This document shows positions 27,041 through 36,815 of a stretch of 64,000 nucleotides of DNA, one piece after another. The stretch is taken from positions 1 through 64,000 of the forward strand of contig NZ_WWCU01000008.1 of assembly GCF_009857595.1 (NCBI RefSeq), given 5' to 3'. A model generated the notes under the pieces. It was not told the DNA's origin. It did not search any database and saw only the letters and a program-made list of their open reading frames with translations. A program made the translations under genes and the position numbers. Every line of letters starts with the position of its first letter. Positions within the stretch are counted from its first letter, which is position 1. This DNA is from Pseudoduganella aquatica. Its GTDB lineage: Bacteria > Pseudomonadota > Gammaproteobacteria > Burkholderiales > Burkholderiaceae_D.

Positions 27041-29370
27041 TACTTGGCCTCCCCTGCTTTGGCTACGGTGATGGCGCCGAACATGGCGCCCAGCTTGGCG
27101 GTCGACTCATGCGCGGCCGGCACGCGGACCACATTGGCCGCCAGGCCAGCGTCGATCACGGCTTCCAGCACGGCAGTACCACTGCCCTGGGTCACGGTCA
27201 CTTTGTCGCCGGCCTTGACGCCCAGCGAGGCGGCGGTCGCCACCGAGATGCGCGCCACGGGGGCGGCGCCGTCGATGGTGGCCAGCAGCGGACCGGAACG
27301 GCGCGCGATGGCGTCGGCGAAGTGGATAGGCACGTCGGCCAGGCGCTCCAGCGAACCGGCGGTGCCGAACTTGGCGGCGGCGACAGCTTGCTTGGACACG
27401 TTGTTCAGCTTGCCCGACAGGTCGGTCACGCCCTTGCCCAGCAGCTCGTCGCGGATCGCTTCCGAGGTGTCGTAGTCGAAACCGGACAGGCCCAGGATGT
27501 TGCCCAGTACGCGCAGCACTTTCCAGCCCGGACGGGTTTCGCCCAGCGGCTTGACGGTGGCGTTGAAGCTTTGCGCGCGGCCTTCGGCGTTGACGAAGGT
27601 GCCGGAGGTTTCGGTGAACGGCGAAATCGGCAGCAGCACGTCGGCGTGGTCCATGCCATGCTTGAAGGCGGACAGCACGACGACCATCTCGGCCTGCTTC
27701 AGCGCGGCGGCGGCCGTTTGCGGGTTGGCCGCATCCAGTTCCGGTTCCGCGTTCAGCAGCAGATAGGCTTTCTTCGGTGCGGAGAACGCAGGAGCGGCGC
27801 TTTTCGCGGTGGCGTTGGCCAGGTAGCCGCCCACGGTGTTGGCGGCTTCCACCAGGTAGCCCAGCTTGGCGCCGGTCTGTTCGGCGATCCACTGCGCGGC
27901 GGCGTGCAGCGCGGACGCTTGCGGATGCGCGGCGGCGGCGTTGCCCAGGAAGACGGCCTTGCGCTCGCCGGACAGCAGCGAAGCAGCGATGCCCTTGGCG
28001 GCGTCCGAAGCTTCAATGCCTTCGAAGCCTGCGGGAGCGGCCACTTCTTTCGCGGCGGCCACGGCCACAACGACTTGCGACAGCGCGGCCAGCCAGTCCG
28101 ACGGCGCGGCGGTGATCTGGTTTGCCACGTTGATCAGGCTGTCGTCTGCGGTGCCGTTCAGCACGGACAGCTTGGCGCCCGATTTGACGGCGGCGCGGAT
28201 GCGGGTTGCCAGCAGAGGGTGATCCTTGCGCAGGAAGGAGCCGATGACGAACACGCGCTGCAGCGACGTCACGTCGGCAACCGGCATGCCCAGCCATGGC
28301 GACACCTGGCCGTCCAGCGCGAAGTCGCTCTGGCGCAGGCGGAAGTCCACGTGCTCGGAACCCAGCGAACGGGTCAGCTTTTGCAGCAGGTGCAGTTCTT
28401 CGGTGGTCGAATGCGCGGTCGCGTAGGACGCGATCGCGTCGGCGCCGTGTTCATGCTTGATGTTTTTCAGGCCGTGCGCCACGTATTCCAGCGCGGTCTG
28501 CCAATCCACTTCTTTCCACTCGCCGCCTTGCTTCAGCATGGGCTGGGTCAGGCGTTCGGCGCTGTCCAGCGCTTCGTAGGAGAAACGGTCTTTATCGGAG
28601 ATCCAGCATTCGTTGACCGCGTCGTTTTCCAGCGGCAGCACGCGCATGACCTTGCCAGCCTTGACCTGGACCACCAGGTTGGCGCCCAGCGAGTCGTGCG
28701 GCGAGACCGATTTGCGGCGCGACAGTTCCCAGGTACGGGCGCTGTAGCGGAAAGGCTTGGACGTCAGTGCGCCCACCGGGCACAGGTCGATCATGTTGCC
28801 GGACATTTCGGAGCTGACCGCTTCGCCGACGAAGCTGGTGATTTCCGAGTGTTCGCCGCGGCCCACCATGCCCAGCTCCATCACGCCGGCCACTTCCTGG
28901 CCGAAACGCACGCAGCGGGTGCACTGGATGCAGCGCGCCATTTCCTGCATGGACACCAGCGGGCCGGCCTGCTTGGGCGTGACCACGCGCTTGTCTTCCT
29001 GGTAGCGCGATTCGCCCTTGCCGTAGCCCACGGCCAAGTCCTGCAGCTGGCATTCGCCGCCCTGATCGCAGATCGGGCAGTCCAGCGGGTGGTTAATCAG
29101 CAGGAATTCCATCACGGACTTCTGCGCCTGCACAGCCTTGTCGCTGGCGGAGCGCACGATCATGCCGGCGGACACGGGCGTGGCGCAAGCGGGCAAAGGC
29201 TTGGGCGCCTTTTCCACTTCGACCAGGCACATGCGGCAGTTCGCTGCGATCGACAATTTCTTGTGATAGCAGAAGTGCGGGATGTAGGTTCCCAATTTGT
29301 TGGCAGCGTCCATCACCATGCTACCAGCAGGGACTTCGACTTTCTTGCCGTCTATTTCGATTTCAACCAT
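27040..29370 (-). CDS. nuoG: NADH-quinone oxidoreductase subunit G
   Basis: A 775-residue iron-sulfur subunit. The N-terminal ferredoxin-like domain has the cysteines in [20 protein letters not shown] plus the fourth in PACATPV (2Fe-2S N1b), then [15 protein letters not shown] (N5, His-ligated type), [14 protein letters not shown] and [12 protein letters not shown] (N4). A molybdopterin-oxidoreductase-like domain without catalytic cofactor follows. I set the start at 29370 ([13 protein letters not shown]), where the domain begins; an upstream frame extension to 29412 would overlap nuoF and has no homology. The ribosome site is weak. Confidence 0.96.
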   Translation of the reverse strand: MVEIEIDGKKVEVPAGSMVMDAANKLGTYIPHFCYHKKLSIAANCRMCLVEVEKAPKPLPACATPVSAGMIVRSASDKAVQAQKSVMEFLLINHPLDCPICDQGGECQLQDLAVGYGKGESRYQEDKRVVTPKQAGPLVSMQEMARCIQCTRCVRFGQEVAGVMELGMVGRGEHSEITSFVGEAVSSEMSGNMIDLCPVGALTSKPFRYSARTWELSRRKSVSPHDSLGANLVVQVKAGKVMRVLPLENDAVNECWISDKDRFSYEALDSAERLTQPMLKQGGEWKEVDWQTALEYVAHGLKNIKHEHGADAIASYATAHSTTEELHLLQKLTRSLGSEHVDFRLRQSDFALDGQVSPWLGMPVADVTSLQRVFVIGSFLRKDHPLLATRIRAAVKSGAKLSVLNGTADDSLINVANQITAAPSDWLAALSQVVVAVAAAKEVAAPAGFEGIEASDAAKGIAASLLSGERKAVFLGNAAAAHPQASALHAAAQWIAEQTGAKLGYLVEAANTVGGYLANATAKSAAPAFSAPKKAYLLLNAEPELDAANPQTAAAALKQAEMVVVLSAFKHGMDHADVLLPISPFTETSGTFVNAEGRAQSFNATVKPLGETRPGWKVLRVLGNILGLSGFDYDTSEAIRDELLGKGVTDLSGKLNNVSKQAVAAAKFGTAGSLERLADVPIHFADAIARRSGPLLATIDGAAPVARISVATAASLGVKAGDKVTVTQGSGTAVLEAVIDAGLAANVVRVPAAHESTAKLGAMFGAITVAKAGEAK

Positions 29371-29387
29371 GGTGATCGTTACGCAGC

Positions 29388-30683
29388 TTAGAGGTAAGCG
29401 GGCACCAAGCAATGCTTGTGCTCGACGTGATATTCAAATTCTTCGCGGAATTGCTTGACGAAGGCGCGTACCGGCATCGCGGCGGCATCGCCCAGAGCGC
29501 AGATGGTGCGGCCCTGGATGTTGTCGGCGACCGAGTTCAGCAGGTCCAGATCTTCCGGACGGCCCTGGCCGTTCTCGATGCGGTGGACCACGCGGTACAT
29601 CCAGCCCGTGCCTTCGCGGCATGGGGTGCACTGACCGCACGATTCTTCGAAGTAGAAGTAGGACAAGCGCTCCAGCGCCTTGACCATGCAGCGCGTCTCG
29701 TCCATGACGATGATGGCGCCCGAACCGAGCATGGAGCCGGCCTTGGCGATCGAGTCATAGTCCAGATCGGTTTGCATCATCAGTTCGCCGCGCACCACCG
29801 GGGCCGAGGAGCCGCCGGGGATGACCGCCTTGATCTTCTTGCCGCCGCGCATGCCGCCGGCCAGTTCCAGGAACTCGGCGAAGGGGGTGCCCAGCGGGAC
29901 TTCGTAGTTGCCCGGACGCTCGACGTCGCCCGAGATCGAGAAGATCTTGGTGCCGCCGTTGTTCGGCTTGCCCAGCGCCAGGTAGTTCTCCGGACCCATG
30001 TTCAGGATGAAGGGAACAGCGGCGAAGGTTTCCGTGTTGTTGATGGTGGTCGGCTTGCCGTACAGGCCGAACGACGCAGGGAAAGGCGGCTTGAAGCGCG
30101 GCTGGCCTTTTTTGCCTTCCAGCGATTCCAGCAGCGCGGTTTCCTCGCCGCAGATGTAGGCGCCGTAGCCGTGGTGCGCGTGCAGCTGGAAGCTGAACTC
30201 GCTGCCCATGATCTTGTCGCCCAGGAAGCCGGCGGCGCGCGCCTCTTCCAGCGCTTCTTCAAAGCGCAGGTACTCGGCGAAGATTTCGCCGTGGATGTAG
30301 TTGTAGCCCACCGTGATGCCCATGGCGTAAGCGCCGATGGCCATGCCCTCGATCAGTGCATGCGGATTGTAGCGCATGATGTCGCGGTCCTTGAAGGTGC
30401 CCGGCTCGCCCTCATCTGTATTGCAGACGAGGTACTTCTGGCCCGGGAACTGGCGCGGCATGAAGCTCCACTTCAGGCCGGTCGGGAAACCCGCGCCGCC
30501 GCGGCCGCGCAGGCCGGAGGTTTTCAGGTCGGCGATGATGGCTTCGGGCGCGATCTTCTCTTCGATGATGCGGCGCAGCGCCGAATAGCCGCCACGTTTC
30601 ACGTAGTCGGCCAGGTGCCAGTTGTCGCCGTTCAGATCCTTCAGGATCAGCGGCTTGATGTGACGGTCGTGCAGACTGGTCAT
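29388..30683 (-). CDS. nuoF: NADH-quinone oxidoreductase subunit F (NADH/FMN binding)
   Basis: A 431-residue catalytic subunit that oxidises NADH through FMN. The NADH-binding glycine loop [18 protein letters not shown], the FMN region ([20 protein letters not shown]) and the cluster N3 ligands ([14 protein letters not shown] plus [13 protein letters not shown]) are all present. It overlaps nuoE by 4 bases. It acts at the tip of the peripheral arm in the cytoplasm. Confidence 0.97.
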   Translation of the reverse strand: MTSLHDRHIKPLILKDLNGDNWHLADYVKRGGYSALRRIIEEKIAPEAIIADLKTSGLRGRGGAGFPTGLKWSFMPRQFPGQKYLVCNTDEGEPGTFKDRDIMRYNPHALIEGMAIGAYAMGITVGYNYIHGEIFAEYLRFEEALEEARAAGFLGDKIMGSEFSFQLHAHHGYGAYICGEETALLESLEGKKGQPRFKPPFPASFGLYGKPTTINNTETFAAVPFILNMGPENYLALGKPNNGGTKIFSISGDVERPGNYEVPLGTPFAEFLELAGGMRGGKKIKAVIPGGSSAPVVRGELMMQTDLDYDSIAKAGSMLGSGAIIVMDETRCMVKALERLSYFYFEESCGQCTPCREGTGWMYRVVHRIENGQGRPEDLDLLNSVADNIQGRTICALGDAAAMPVRAFVKQFREEFEYHVEHKHCLVPAYL

Positions 30684-31168
30684 TTGTTAGCTTCCTTCAG
30701 TTCCACCACCAGCGCGTCGATCTTGTCGTTGCTCATGAAGGAGCACATGCGGTGGTTGTTCACCAGCAGCACCGGCGCGTCGCCGCAGGCGCCCATGCAC
30801 TCGCCTTCCATCAGCGTGAATTCGCCGTCTTCGGTGGTGTCGCGGTAGTCGATGCCCAGCTTCTGCTTCAGGTGGTGCGCAGCGCGCTCGCCGCCCGACA
30901 GGGCGCACGGCAGGTTGGTGCACACGGTGATCTTGTGCTTGCCGACCGGCTTGGTGTTGTACATATTGTAGAAAGTAGCCACTTCCTGCACGGCGATGGC
31001 CGGCATGCGGATGTAGTCGGCCAGTTCCTGCATCACATCGGTCGACACCCAGCCCAGTTCAACCTGGGCGTGGGCCAGCGCGGCCATCACGGCCGATTGG
31101 CGCTGGTCGTCCGGATACTTGGCCAGTTCGCGGTCAATTTTTTTATAGCACTGCTCTGATAACAACAT
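30680..31168 (-). CDS. nuoE: NADH-quinone oxidoreductase subunit E
   Basis: A 162-residue thioredoxin-like subunit carrying 2Fe-2S cluster N1a. The ligand cysteines are in [13 protein letters not shown] and [19 protein letters not shown]. An N-terminal helical bundle (residues 1-75) contacts NuoF. It lies between nuoD (18-base gap) and nuoF (4-base overlap). Confidence 0.97.
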   Translation of the reverse strand: MLLSEQCYKKIDRELAKYPDDQRQSAVMAALAHAQVELGWVSTDVMQELADYIRMPAIAVQEVATFYNMYNTKPVGKHKITVCTNLPCALSGGERAAHHLKQKLGIDYRDTTEDGEFTLMEGECMGACGDAPVLLVNNHRMCSFMSNDKIDALVVELKEANK

Positions 31169-31186
31169 TCTCTTTGCCTCTCGGAC

Positions 31187-32440
31187 TTAGCGGTCAATAC
31201 TGCCGAACACGATGTCCTGTGTACCAATAATGGTCACGGCATCGGCAATCATGTGGCCACGCGCCATTTCGTCCAGCGACTGCAGGTGGGCGTAGTCTGG
31301 CGCGCGCAGCTTCATGCGGTACGGCTTGTTCGCGCCGTCCGACAGCAGGTAGATGCCGAACTCGCCTTTCGGGTGCTCCACCGCGGCGTATGCTTCGCCC
31401 GGCGGCACGTGGAAACCTTCGGTGAACAGCTTGAAGTGGTGGATCAGCGATTCCATATTGGTCTTCATGTCCACGCGCGACGGCGGCGCCACCTTGCGGT
31501 TGCTGGACATGACAGGACCCGGATTGTTGCGCAGCCACTCCACGCACTGCTTGATGATGCGGTTCGACTGGCGCATTTCTTCAATGCGCACCAGGTAGCG
31601 GTCGTAGCAGTCGCCGTTGGTGCCCACTGGAATGTCGAAGTCCATCAGGTCGTACACTTCGTATGGCTGCTGCTTGCGCAGATCCCACTCGATGCCCGAA
31701 CCGCGCAGCATGGCGCCGGTGAAGCCCATGGCCAGCGCGTCTTCCGGCGTGACCACGCCGATGCCGACGGTACGCTGTTTCCAGATACGGTTGTCGGTCA
31801 GCAGCGTTTCGTATTCGTCGACATAGGTCGGGAAGCGGCGCGAGAAGTCTTCGATGAAGTCGAGCAGCGAACCCTGGCGGTTGTCGTTCAGTTCCTTGAT
31901 GGTCTTGGCCGACTTGATCGGCGAAGCCTTGTGCTGCGGCATGGTGTCCGGCAGGTCGCGGTACACGCCGCCCGGACGGTAGTAGGCCGCGTGCATGCGC
32001 GCGCCCGATACCGCTTCGTAGCAGTCGAACAGGTCTTCGCGGTCGCGGAAGGCGTACAGGAAGGGACCCATGGCGCCCACGTCCAGCGCGTGCGCGCCCA
32101 GCCACATCAGGTGGTTCAGCAGGCGCGTCATTTCGTCGAACATCACGCGGATGTACTGTGCGCGCAGCGGGACTTCAACGCCCAGCAGCTTCTCGATCGC
32201 CATCACGTAGGCGTGCTCGTTGCACATCATCGACACGTAGTCCAGACGGTCCATATAAGGCACGGACTGCAGGTAGGTCTTCTGCTCGGCCAGCTTCTCG
32301 GTGCCGCGGTGCAGCAGGCCGATATGCGGGTCGGCGCGCTGGATGACTTCGCCGTCCAGCTCCAGCACCAGGCGCAGCACGCCGTGCGCTGCCGGGTGCT
32401 GCGGACCAAAGTTCAGGGTGTAATTCTTAATCTCAGCCAT
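31187..32440 (-). CDS. nuoD: NADH-quinone oxidoreductase subunit D (49 kDa)
   Basis: A 417-residue subunit related to the NiFe-hydrogenase large subunit but without metal ligands. It forms the quinone site with NuoB. The N-terminal [20 protein letters not shown] with the quinone-contacting His, [20 protein letters not shown], and the C-terminal [14 protein letters not shown] match the family. It is separate from nuoC, not fused as in enterobacteria, and its ATG shares a base with the nuoC stop. Confidence 0.97.
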   Translation of the reverse strand: MAEIKNYTLNFGPQHPAAHGVLRLVLELDGEVIQRADPHIGLLHRGTEKLAEQKTYLQSVPYMDRLDYVSMMCNEHAYVMAIEKLLGVEVPLRAQYIRVMFDEMTRLLNHLMWLGAHALDVGAMGPFLYAFRDREDLFDCYEAVSGARMHAAYYRPGGVYRDLPDTMPQHKASPIKSAKTIKELNDNRQGSLLDFIEDFSRRFPTYVDEYETLLTDNRIWKQRTVGIGVVTPEDALAMGFTGAMLRGSGIEWDLRKQQPYEVYDLMDFDIPVGTNGDCYDRYLVRIEEMRQSNRIIKQCVEWLRNNPGPVMSSNRKVAPPSRVDMKTNMESLIHHFKLFTEGFHVPPGEAYAAVEHPKGEFGIYLLSDGANKPYRMKLRAPDYAHLQSLDEMARGHMIADAVTIIGTQDIVFGSIDR

Positions 32441-33033
32441 TATTTCATCCCGTAGTTTTCTTCGCGGATCACGCGCGGCACGTTTTCGCGCGGCTCGATC
32501 GTGACAGGCTGGTAGACCACGCGCTTCTGTTCTTCGTCGTAGCGCATTTCCACATAGCCGGAGACCGGGAAATCCTTGCGGAACGGATGGCCCACGAAAC
32601 CGTAGTCGGTCAGGATGCGGCGCAAGTCGTTGTGGCCTTCGAACAGGATGCCCAGCAGGTCGAACGCTTCGCGCTCGTACCAGTTGACGGCGCGCCAGAT
32701 CGGCATGACGGACGCCACCACGGGCATGTCGTCGTCCGGTGCGAACACGCGCACGCGCACGCGCCAGTTGTGCTTGACCGACAGCAGGTGCGACACGGCC
32801 GCGTAGCGCAGGCCGTCCCAGCTACCGTCGCCGTAGGTCGAATAGTCGACGCCGCACAGGTCGATCAGCTGCTCGAAATGCAGCGTGGGATCGTCGCGCA
32901 GGGTCTGCATGACGGCGTAGTAATCGGCCGCTTTCACGGTCAGGGTGATTTCACCCAGCGCTACTACCGTAGTAACGCGATCGCCCAGGGCCGTAGCCAG
33001 GGCGTTTTGCAAGACTTCCAATTGTGTACTCAT
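32440..33033 (-). CDS. nuoC: NADH-quinone oxidoreductase subunit C (30 kDa)
   Basis: A 197-residue peripheral-arm subunit. The family signature is visible as [33 protein letters not shown], followed by [20 protein letters not shown]. It supports the NuoB-D-I connecting module and carries no cofactor. The gap to nuoB is 18 bases. Confidence 0.97.
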   Translation of the reverse strand: MSTQLEVLQNALATALGDRVTTVVALGEITLTVKAADYYAVMQTLRDDPTLHFEQLIDLCGVDYSTYGDGSWDGLRYAAVSHLLSVKHNWRVRVRVFAPDDDMPVVASVMPIWRAVNWYEREAFDLLGILFEGHNDLRRILTDYGFVGHPFRKDFPVSGYVEMRYDEEQKRVVYQPVTIEPRENVPRVIREENYGMK

Positions 33034-33051
33034 AGTTCTGAAGCGCCCCGT

Positions 33052-33528
33052 TTAGCGTGCGATCGTGTTGGTACGCTTGATCTTGTTTTGCAACTGCAGG
33101 ATGCCGTACAGCAGCGCTTCGGCCGTAGGCGGGCAGCCCGGCACGTACACGTCCACCGGTACGATGCGGTCGCAGCCGCGCACCACGGAGTAGGAATAGT
33201 GATAGTAGCCGCCGCCGTTGGCGCAGGAGCCCATCGAGATGACCCAGCGCGGCTCGGACATCTGGTCGTAGACCTTGCGCAGCGCCGGCGCCATCTTGTT
33301 GCACAGCGTGCCGGCAACAATCATCACGTCGGACTGGCGCGGCGACGGACGGAACACGATGCCGAAGCGGTCCAGATCGTAGCGGGCTGCGCCCACGTGC
33401 ATCATTTCAACCGCGCAGCAGGCCAGGCCGAACGTCATCGGGAACATAGACCCGGTGCGCGCCCAGTTGATCAGCTTGTCGGCTGTGGTGGTGATGAAAC
33501 CTTCGTTTAATACGCCTTCAATAGCCAT
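33052..33528 (-). CDS. nuoB: NADH-quinone oxidoreductase subunit B (cluster N2)
   Basis: A 158-residue subunit with the terminal 4Fe-4S cluster N2. The ligands are the tandem cysteines in [12 protein letters not shown], the cysteine in [20 protein letters not shown], and that in [14 protein letters not shown]. It donates electrons to quinone at the NuoB-NuoD interface. It starts 3 bases after the nuoA stop. Confidence 0.97.
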   Translation of the reverse strand: MAIEGVLNEGFITTTADKLINWARTGSMFPMTFGLACCAVEMMHVGAARYDLDRFGIVFRPSPRQSDVMIVAGTLCNKMAPALRKVYDQMSEPRWVISMGSCANGGGYYHYSYSVVRGCDRIVPVDVYVPGCPPTAEALLYGILQLQNKIKRTNTIAR

Positions 33529-33531
33529 GGC

Positions 33532-33891
33532 TTATTCCCAATCAAGGGCACCTTTCTTCCAGATATACCAAAAACCGACCACGAATTCGGCGATAAACAC
33601 CATCATCGTAATGAAACCTTGCCAGCCCAGTTCGCGCATGGAGACGCCCCATGGGAAGAAGAATGCCGTTTCCAGATCGAACAAAATAAACAGAATTGCG
33701 ACGAGGTAGTATCGTACGTCGAATTTCATGCGTGCGTCTTCGAAGGCCTCGAAACCGCATTCGTAGGGGGACAATTTGGCCGCGTCAGGCTTGTGTGGAC
33801 CGAGCAGACGGCCAAGCACCTGGGGAACTACGCCGACACCGAGGCCGACGAGCAGGAATAAGAGAACGGGGAAGTAATTTTCGAGGTTCAT
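33532..33891 (-). CDS. nuoA: NADH-quinone oxidoreductase subunit A
   Basis: A 119-residue membrane subunit with three transmembrane helices (about 5-25, 60-80, 90-110). The loop after helix 1 has the family sequence [20 protein letters not shown] with the invariant cysteine near the quinone channel, and [22 protein letters not shown] follows. It is the first gene of the nuo operon. The 112 bases upstream, between it and the terminator following tRNA-Leu, should hold the operon promoter, but I do not see convincing boxes; a hairpin (GCACCGC/GCGGTGC, 33926-33947) lies in that leader. Confidence 0.97.
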   Translation of the reverse strand: MNLENYFPVLLFLLVGLGVGVVPQVLGRLLGPHKPDAAKLSPYECGFEAFEDARMKFDVRYYLVAILFILFDLETAFFFPWGVSMRELGWQGFITMMVFIAEFVVGFWYIWKKGALDWE

Positions 33892-34003
33892 TGATGAGCT
33901 TAATGTTGAACGATCGTTTAGGAAGGCACCGCGCTACCCTGCGGTGCAGTAAACGCTCGACCCCAATCAACATTGAGACCAGGATCAAACGACACATCCT
34001 CGT

Positions 34004-34024
34004 AAAAAAACCAGCTTAGGCCGG
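34004..34024 (-). terminator. Terminator between tRNA-Leu and nuoA
   Basis: On the minus strand CCGGC-CTAA-GCTGG (one G-U pair) is followed directly by seven T. It lies 56 bases after the tRNA 3' end, so the tRNA transcript probably ends here and nuoA has its own promoter. Confidence 0.6.
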
Positions 34025-34079
34025 GGTGGAGGGATTATTTCCCCTGCCCTGGCGCACCTGCTGGCTTTCTGTATTTCTT

Positions 34080-34164
34080 TGGTGCCGACGACGAGACTCG
34101 AACTCGTACAGCTTTCGCCACTACCCCCTCAAGATAGCGTGTCTACCAATTTCACCACGTCGGC
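34080..34164 (-). tRNA. tRNA-Leu (anticodon GAG)
   Basis: An 85-base class II tRNA. The acceptor arm GCCGACG pairs with CGTCGGC, and CCA is encoded. The anticodon stem CTATC/GGTAG frames the loop TTGAGGG, giving anticodon GAG. A long variable arm (TGGCGAAAGCTGT) and T-arm ACGAG-TTCGAGT-CTCGT are present, as expected for leucine. It sits between secG and nuoA, a common betaproteobacterial position. Confidence 0.96.
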
Positions 34165-34176
34165 GTTAAGCCCGTT

Positions 34177-34205
34177 ATTCTACAGTGATTTCACTGCTTT
34201 GTTAA
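34177..34205 (-). promoter_or_regulatory. Sigma-70-type promoter for tRNA-Leu
   Basis: On the minus strand a -35 box TTAACA (34200-34205) and a -10 box TAGAAT (34177-34182) are separated by exactly 17 bases, each matching consensus at five of six positions. The tRNA 5' end is 12 bases after the -10 box. A small palindrome, CAGTGA/TCACTG, fills part of the spacer. Confidence 0.65.
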
Positions 34206-34289
34206 TGCGTATTGCGGCAAAACAAGAAGAAAACGGTAAAGCTTGACTGAATTCCTAGAGTATCAAGGATATCAGGGATATCGAGGGGA

Positions 34290-34727
34290 TTACTTTTGCG
34301 GCGCCGGGGCCGGAGCGGACGCAGGCGCGGCAGGCGCCGATGCGGCTGCCGGAGCAGGCACACCGGCGGCGGCGGCAGTGTCAGCGGCGCTCGGCGCGGC
34401 TGGCGCGGCGGCCGGGATCGCTGCCGAACCCTTGGTCGGAGCCGGGGTGGTGACCTTGTCCATCACGCCGCCGCCGGTGCTCACGCCCGGGTTGGTGGCC
34501 ATCGACGCCAGCGCCAGGGTGGCGGCGAAGAAGATGGCCGCCGCCACGGCGGTCGACTTCGACATGAAGTTCGACGAGCCGCTGGCGCCGAACAGGCTGC
34601 CGGATGCGCCGGAACCGAAGGCTGCGCCCATGTCCGCGCCCTTGCCGTGCTGCAGCAGCACCAGGCCAATAATAGCCAGCGCCGACAGCACCTGGACGAC
34701 GACGATGAGGTTGTGCAAAGTGTTCAT
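34290..34727 (-). CDS. secG: Preprotein translocase subunit SecG
   Basis: A 145-residue inner-membrane subunit of the SecYEG translocon. Two transmembrane helices are seen (about residues 4-22 and 55-78), with the family loop HGKGADMGAAFGSGASGSLFG between them. The roughly 60-residue C-terminal tail is rich in Ala and Pro and is longer than in Escherichia coli, as is usual in Burkholderiales. It starts 54 bases after the tpiA stop and probably shares its transcript. Confidence 0.95.
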   Translation of the reverse strand: MNTLHNLIVVVQVLSALAIIGLVLLQHGKGADMGAAFGSGASGSLFGASGSSNFMSKSTAVAAAIFFAATLALASMATNPGVSTGGGVMDKVTTPAPTKGSAAIPAAAPAAPSAADTAAAAGVPAPAAASAPAAPASAPAPAPQK

Positions 34728-34781
34728 GCTATTCCATTTCCAATTGAGGGTATTTCAGTTAAATCGTTTTCGGTTAATACA

Positions 34782-35543
34782 TTATTCCGCAGCGTGCACG
34801 ATGGCGAGGAAATCCGCCGCCTTCAGTGCCGCACCGCCGATCAGGCCGCCGTCGATATCCGGCTGGGCCATCAATTCCCCGGCGTTTTCCGGCTTCATGC
34901 TGCCGCCGTACAAAATCTGCACGCCGCCGGCCACCGCCGCGTCGCGGGTGGCCACTTGCTTGCGCAGCTGCGCATGCACCTCCTGCGCCATGGCCGGGGT
35001 GGCGGTCTTGCCGGTGCCGATCGCCCATACCGGCTCGTAAGCCAGCACGATCTTGCCCAGTGCCGAAGTTTCCAGCACGTCCAGCACCGCTTGCAGCTGG
35101 GCGCACACCACCACATTGGTCTGCCCTGCTTCGCGCTCGGCCAGCGTTTCACCCACGCACACCACCGGGGTCAAGCCAGCAGCCAGCGCAGCCAGCGCCT
35201 TCTTGGCCACCAGCTCATTGCTCTCGTGGTGATAGGCGCGGCGCTCCGAGTGGCCCACGATCACATAGCGGCAGCCGAAGTCGGCCAGCATGGACGCGGC
35301 AACCTCGCCGGTGTAAGCGCCTGCGGCGTAAGCAGAGACATCCTGCGCACCCCATGCGACGGGCGAACCTTGCAGCGCAGCCTGGCACTGGGCCAGGTAA
35401 GGCGCAGGCGCGCACACGGCGCAGTCAGCCTGCCTGGCCGCAGATTCGGCGGCAACGCCAGCCGCAATGCCGGACAACAGCGCAGCGTTGCTGTCGCGGC
35501 TGCCGTTCATTTTCCAATTTCCGATGACGAGTTTGCGTCGCAT
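34782..35543 (-). CDS. tpiA: Triosephosphate isomerase
   Basis: A 253-residue TIM barrel that interconverts dihydroxyacetone phosphate and glyceraldehyde 3-phosphate. Active-site residues are present: K11 in [10 protein letters not shown]98 in VIVGHSERR and E170 in [12 protein letters not shown]. The phosphate loop near the C-terminus reads [11 protein letters not shown]. The 98-base upstream gap carries a good promoter (35570-35599). It is the first gene of a tpiA-secG unit. Confidence 0.97.
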   Translation of the reverse strand: MRRKLVIGNWKMNGSRDSNAALLSGIAAGVAAESAARQADCAVCAPAPYLAQCQAALQGSPVAWGAQDVSAYAAGAYTGEVAASMLADFGCRYVIVGHSERRAYHHESNELVAKKALAALAAGLTPVVCVGETLAEREAGQTNVVVCAQLQAVLDVLETSALGKIVLAYEPVWAIGTGKTATPAMAQEVHAQLRKQVATRDAAVAGGVQILYGGSMKPENAGELMAQPDIDGGLIGGAALKAADFLAIVHAAE

Positions 35544-35569
35544 AGTAGCCTAAAATTCAATAACCCGTT

Positions 35570-35599
35570 ATTTTAACGCGAGCCGCAAACCGGGGTCAA
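35570..35599 (-). promoter_or_regulatory. Sigma-70-type promoter for tpiA-secG
   Basis: On the minus strand -35 TTGACC (35594-35599) and -10 TAAAAT (35570-35575) are 18 bases apart, each five of six to consensus. The tpiA ATG begins 27 bases after the -10 box. A short hairpin CCAGC-GAT-GCTGG (35601-35613) just upstream may end transcription of the quinone reductase gene. Confidence 0.55.
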
Positions 35600-35641
35600 A
35601 CCAGCATCGCTGGAGTGTTGCTCATTGGCTTGATTATTTGC

Positions 35642-36619
35642 TCATATTTCAAGCATGATCTTGCCCACGTGGGTGCTGCTTTCCATCAGCGCGTGCGCGG
35701 CGGCGGCCTGCTCCAGCGGGAACACCTGGTGTATCACCGGCTTGATGGCGCCCGACTCCAGCAGCGGCCAGACGCGCGCGCGCAACTGCGCCGCAATACG
35801 CGCCTTGAAGGCCACCGGGCGCGGGCGCAGCGTGGAGCCGGTGACGGTAAGGCGGCGGCGCAGCACCTGGCCCAAGTCCAGCGTGGCCTTGGCGCCGCCC
35901 AGCAGCGCGATCACGGCGATGCGGCCGTCATCGGCCAGGCAGTTGATTTCGCGCGGTAAGTAGTCGCCACCCACCATGTCAAGGATCACGTCCACGCCTT
36001 TGCCGCCGGTCAGCTCCTTGGCGATGGCGGCAAAATCCTCGGTCTTGTAGTTGATGCCGCGCTCGGCGCCCAGCTGTTCGCAGATGCGCGCCTTCTCATC
36101 GCTGCCGGCGGTGGCGAACACGCGGTGGCCCATGGCTGCGGCGAGCTGGATCGCCGTCACGCCGATGCCGGACGTGCCGCCCTGCACCAGCAGCGTTTCG
36201 CCCTGCATCAAATGGGCGCGGTCGAACACATTGCTCCACACGGTAAAGAAGGTTTCCGGCAGCGAAGCCGCCTCCAGCATGGACAGGCCCTTGGGGATGG
36301 GCAGGCACTGGTCGGCCGGCGCGGTGCAGTATTCCGCATAGCCGCCGCCCTGCGCCAGCGCGCACACCAGGTCGCCCTTGCTGAAGCGGCTGCCGGCCAG
36401 GTCGCCGTCGACGATCTCGCCCGCCACCTCCAGGCCCGGCAGGTCGGACGCGCCCGGCGGCGGCGCATAGCTGCCCAGGCGCTGGAACACGTCCGGCCGG
36501 TTGATGCCGGCCGCGCGCACCTTGATCAGCACCTCGCCGGCCTTGAATTCGGGTATGGGACGCTCGCACAGGCGCAGCACGTCGGCCGGGCCGGGCTGGC
36601 TGATCTCTATTGCACGCAT
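35642..36619 (-). CDS. NAD(P)H-quinone oxidoreductase (zinc-independent MDR, PIG3-like)
   Basis: A 325-residue medium-chain dehydrogenase/reductase without zinc ligands. The GroES-like domain (AGINRPDVFQRLGSY; GLEVAGEIV) is followed by a Rossmann domain with VQGGTSGIGVTAIQLA around residue 150. The PIG3/quinone oxidoreductase branch reduces quinones with NADPH. It is cytoplasmic. It lies upstream of tpiA on the same strand, but a weak hairpin and the tpiA promoter separate them. The in vivo substrate is not known. Confidence 0.92.
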   Translation of the reverse strand: MRAIEISQPGPADVLRLCERPIPEFKAGEVLIKVRAAGINRPDVFQRLGSYAPPPGASDLPGLEVAGEIVDGDLAGSRFSKGDLVCALAQGGGYAEYCTAPADQCLPIPKGLSMLEAASLPETFFTVWSNVFDRAHLMQGETLLVQGGTSGIGVTAIQLAAAMGHRVFATAGSDEKARICEQLGAERGINYKTEDFAAIAKELTGGKGVDVILDMVGGDYLPREINCLADDGRIAVIALLGGAKATLDLGQVLRRRLTVTGSTLRPRPVAFKARIAAQLRARVWPLLESGAIKPVIHQVFPLEQAAAAHALMESSTHVGKIMLEI

Positions 36620-36727
36620 GGCTGCCCTCTCCTAAGTTCATCGCTGAAAAAGGCGATTGTACGCGAGCGGAGACAGCCGCGCAGCCAGCCCCTGCCACCG
36701 TCCGCAGCACTGAACGATATTAGTAGT

Positions 36728-36776
36728 GATAATGAGATCGATTCCTATTTACTTTTTATCTTGGGGAAACTATACT
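36728..36776 (+). promoter_or_regulatory. Candidate Fur site and promoter of TonB receptor operon
   Basis: GATAATGAGATCGATTCCT (36728-36746) matches 12 of 19 positions of the Fur consensus GATAATGATAATCATTATC. It lies directly before a promoter: -35 TTTACT (36748-36753), 17-base spacer, -10 TATACT (36771-36776). Fur bound here would block polymerase. The receptor ATG is 40 bases after the -10 box. Confidence 0.5.
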
Positions 36777-36815
36777 TTCGGGAACTTATAAAACCAGCAT
36801 CTTCCCGGGAACTCC

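Noticed and set aside
25415..27475. A 686-codon open frame on the plus strand opposite nuoI, nuoH and the end of nuoG
   Set aside because: It spans three real genes and their junctions and has no recognisable domain.
27109..29391. A 760-codon open frame on the plus strand opposite nuoG
   Set aside because: High-GC shadow: composition is rich in His, Gln, Arg and Gly with no family resemblance, and the minus strand encodes an unmistakable NuoG.
33926..33947. Hairpin GCACCGC/GCGGTGC in the nuoA leader as a terminator
   Set aside because: No T run follows on either strand, so it is at most a leader structure.
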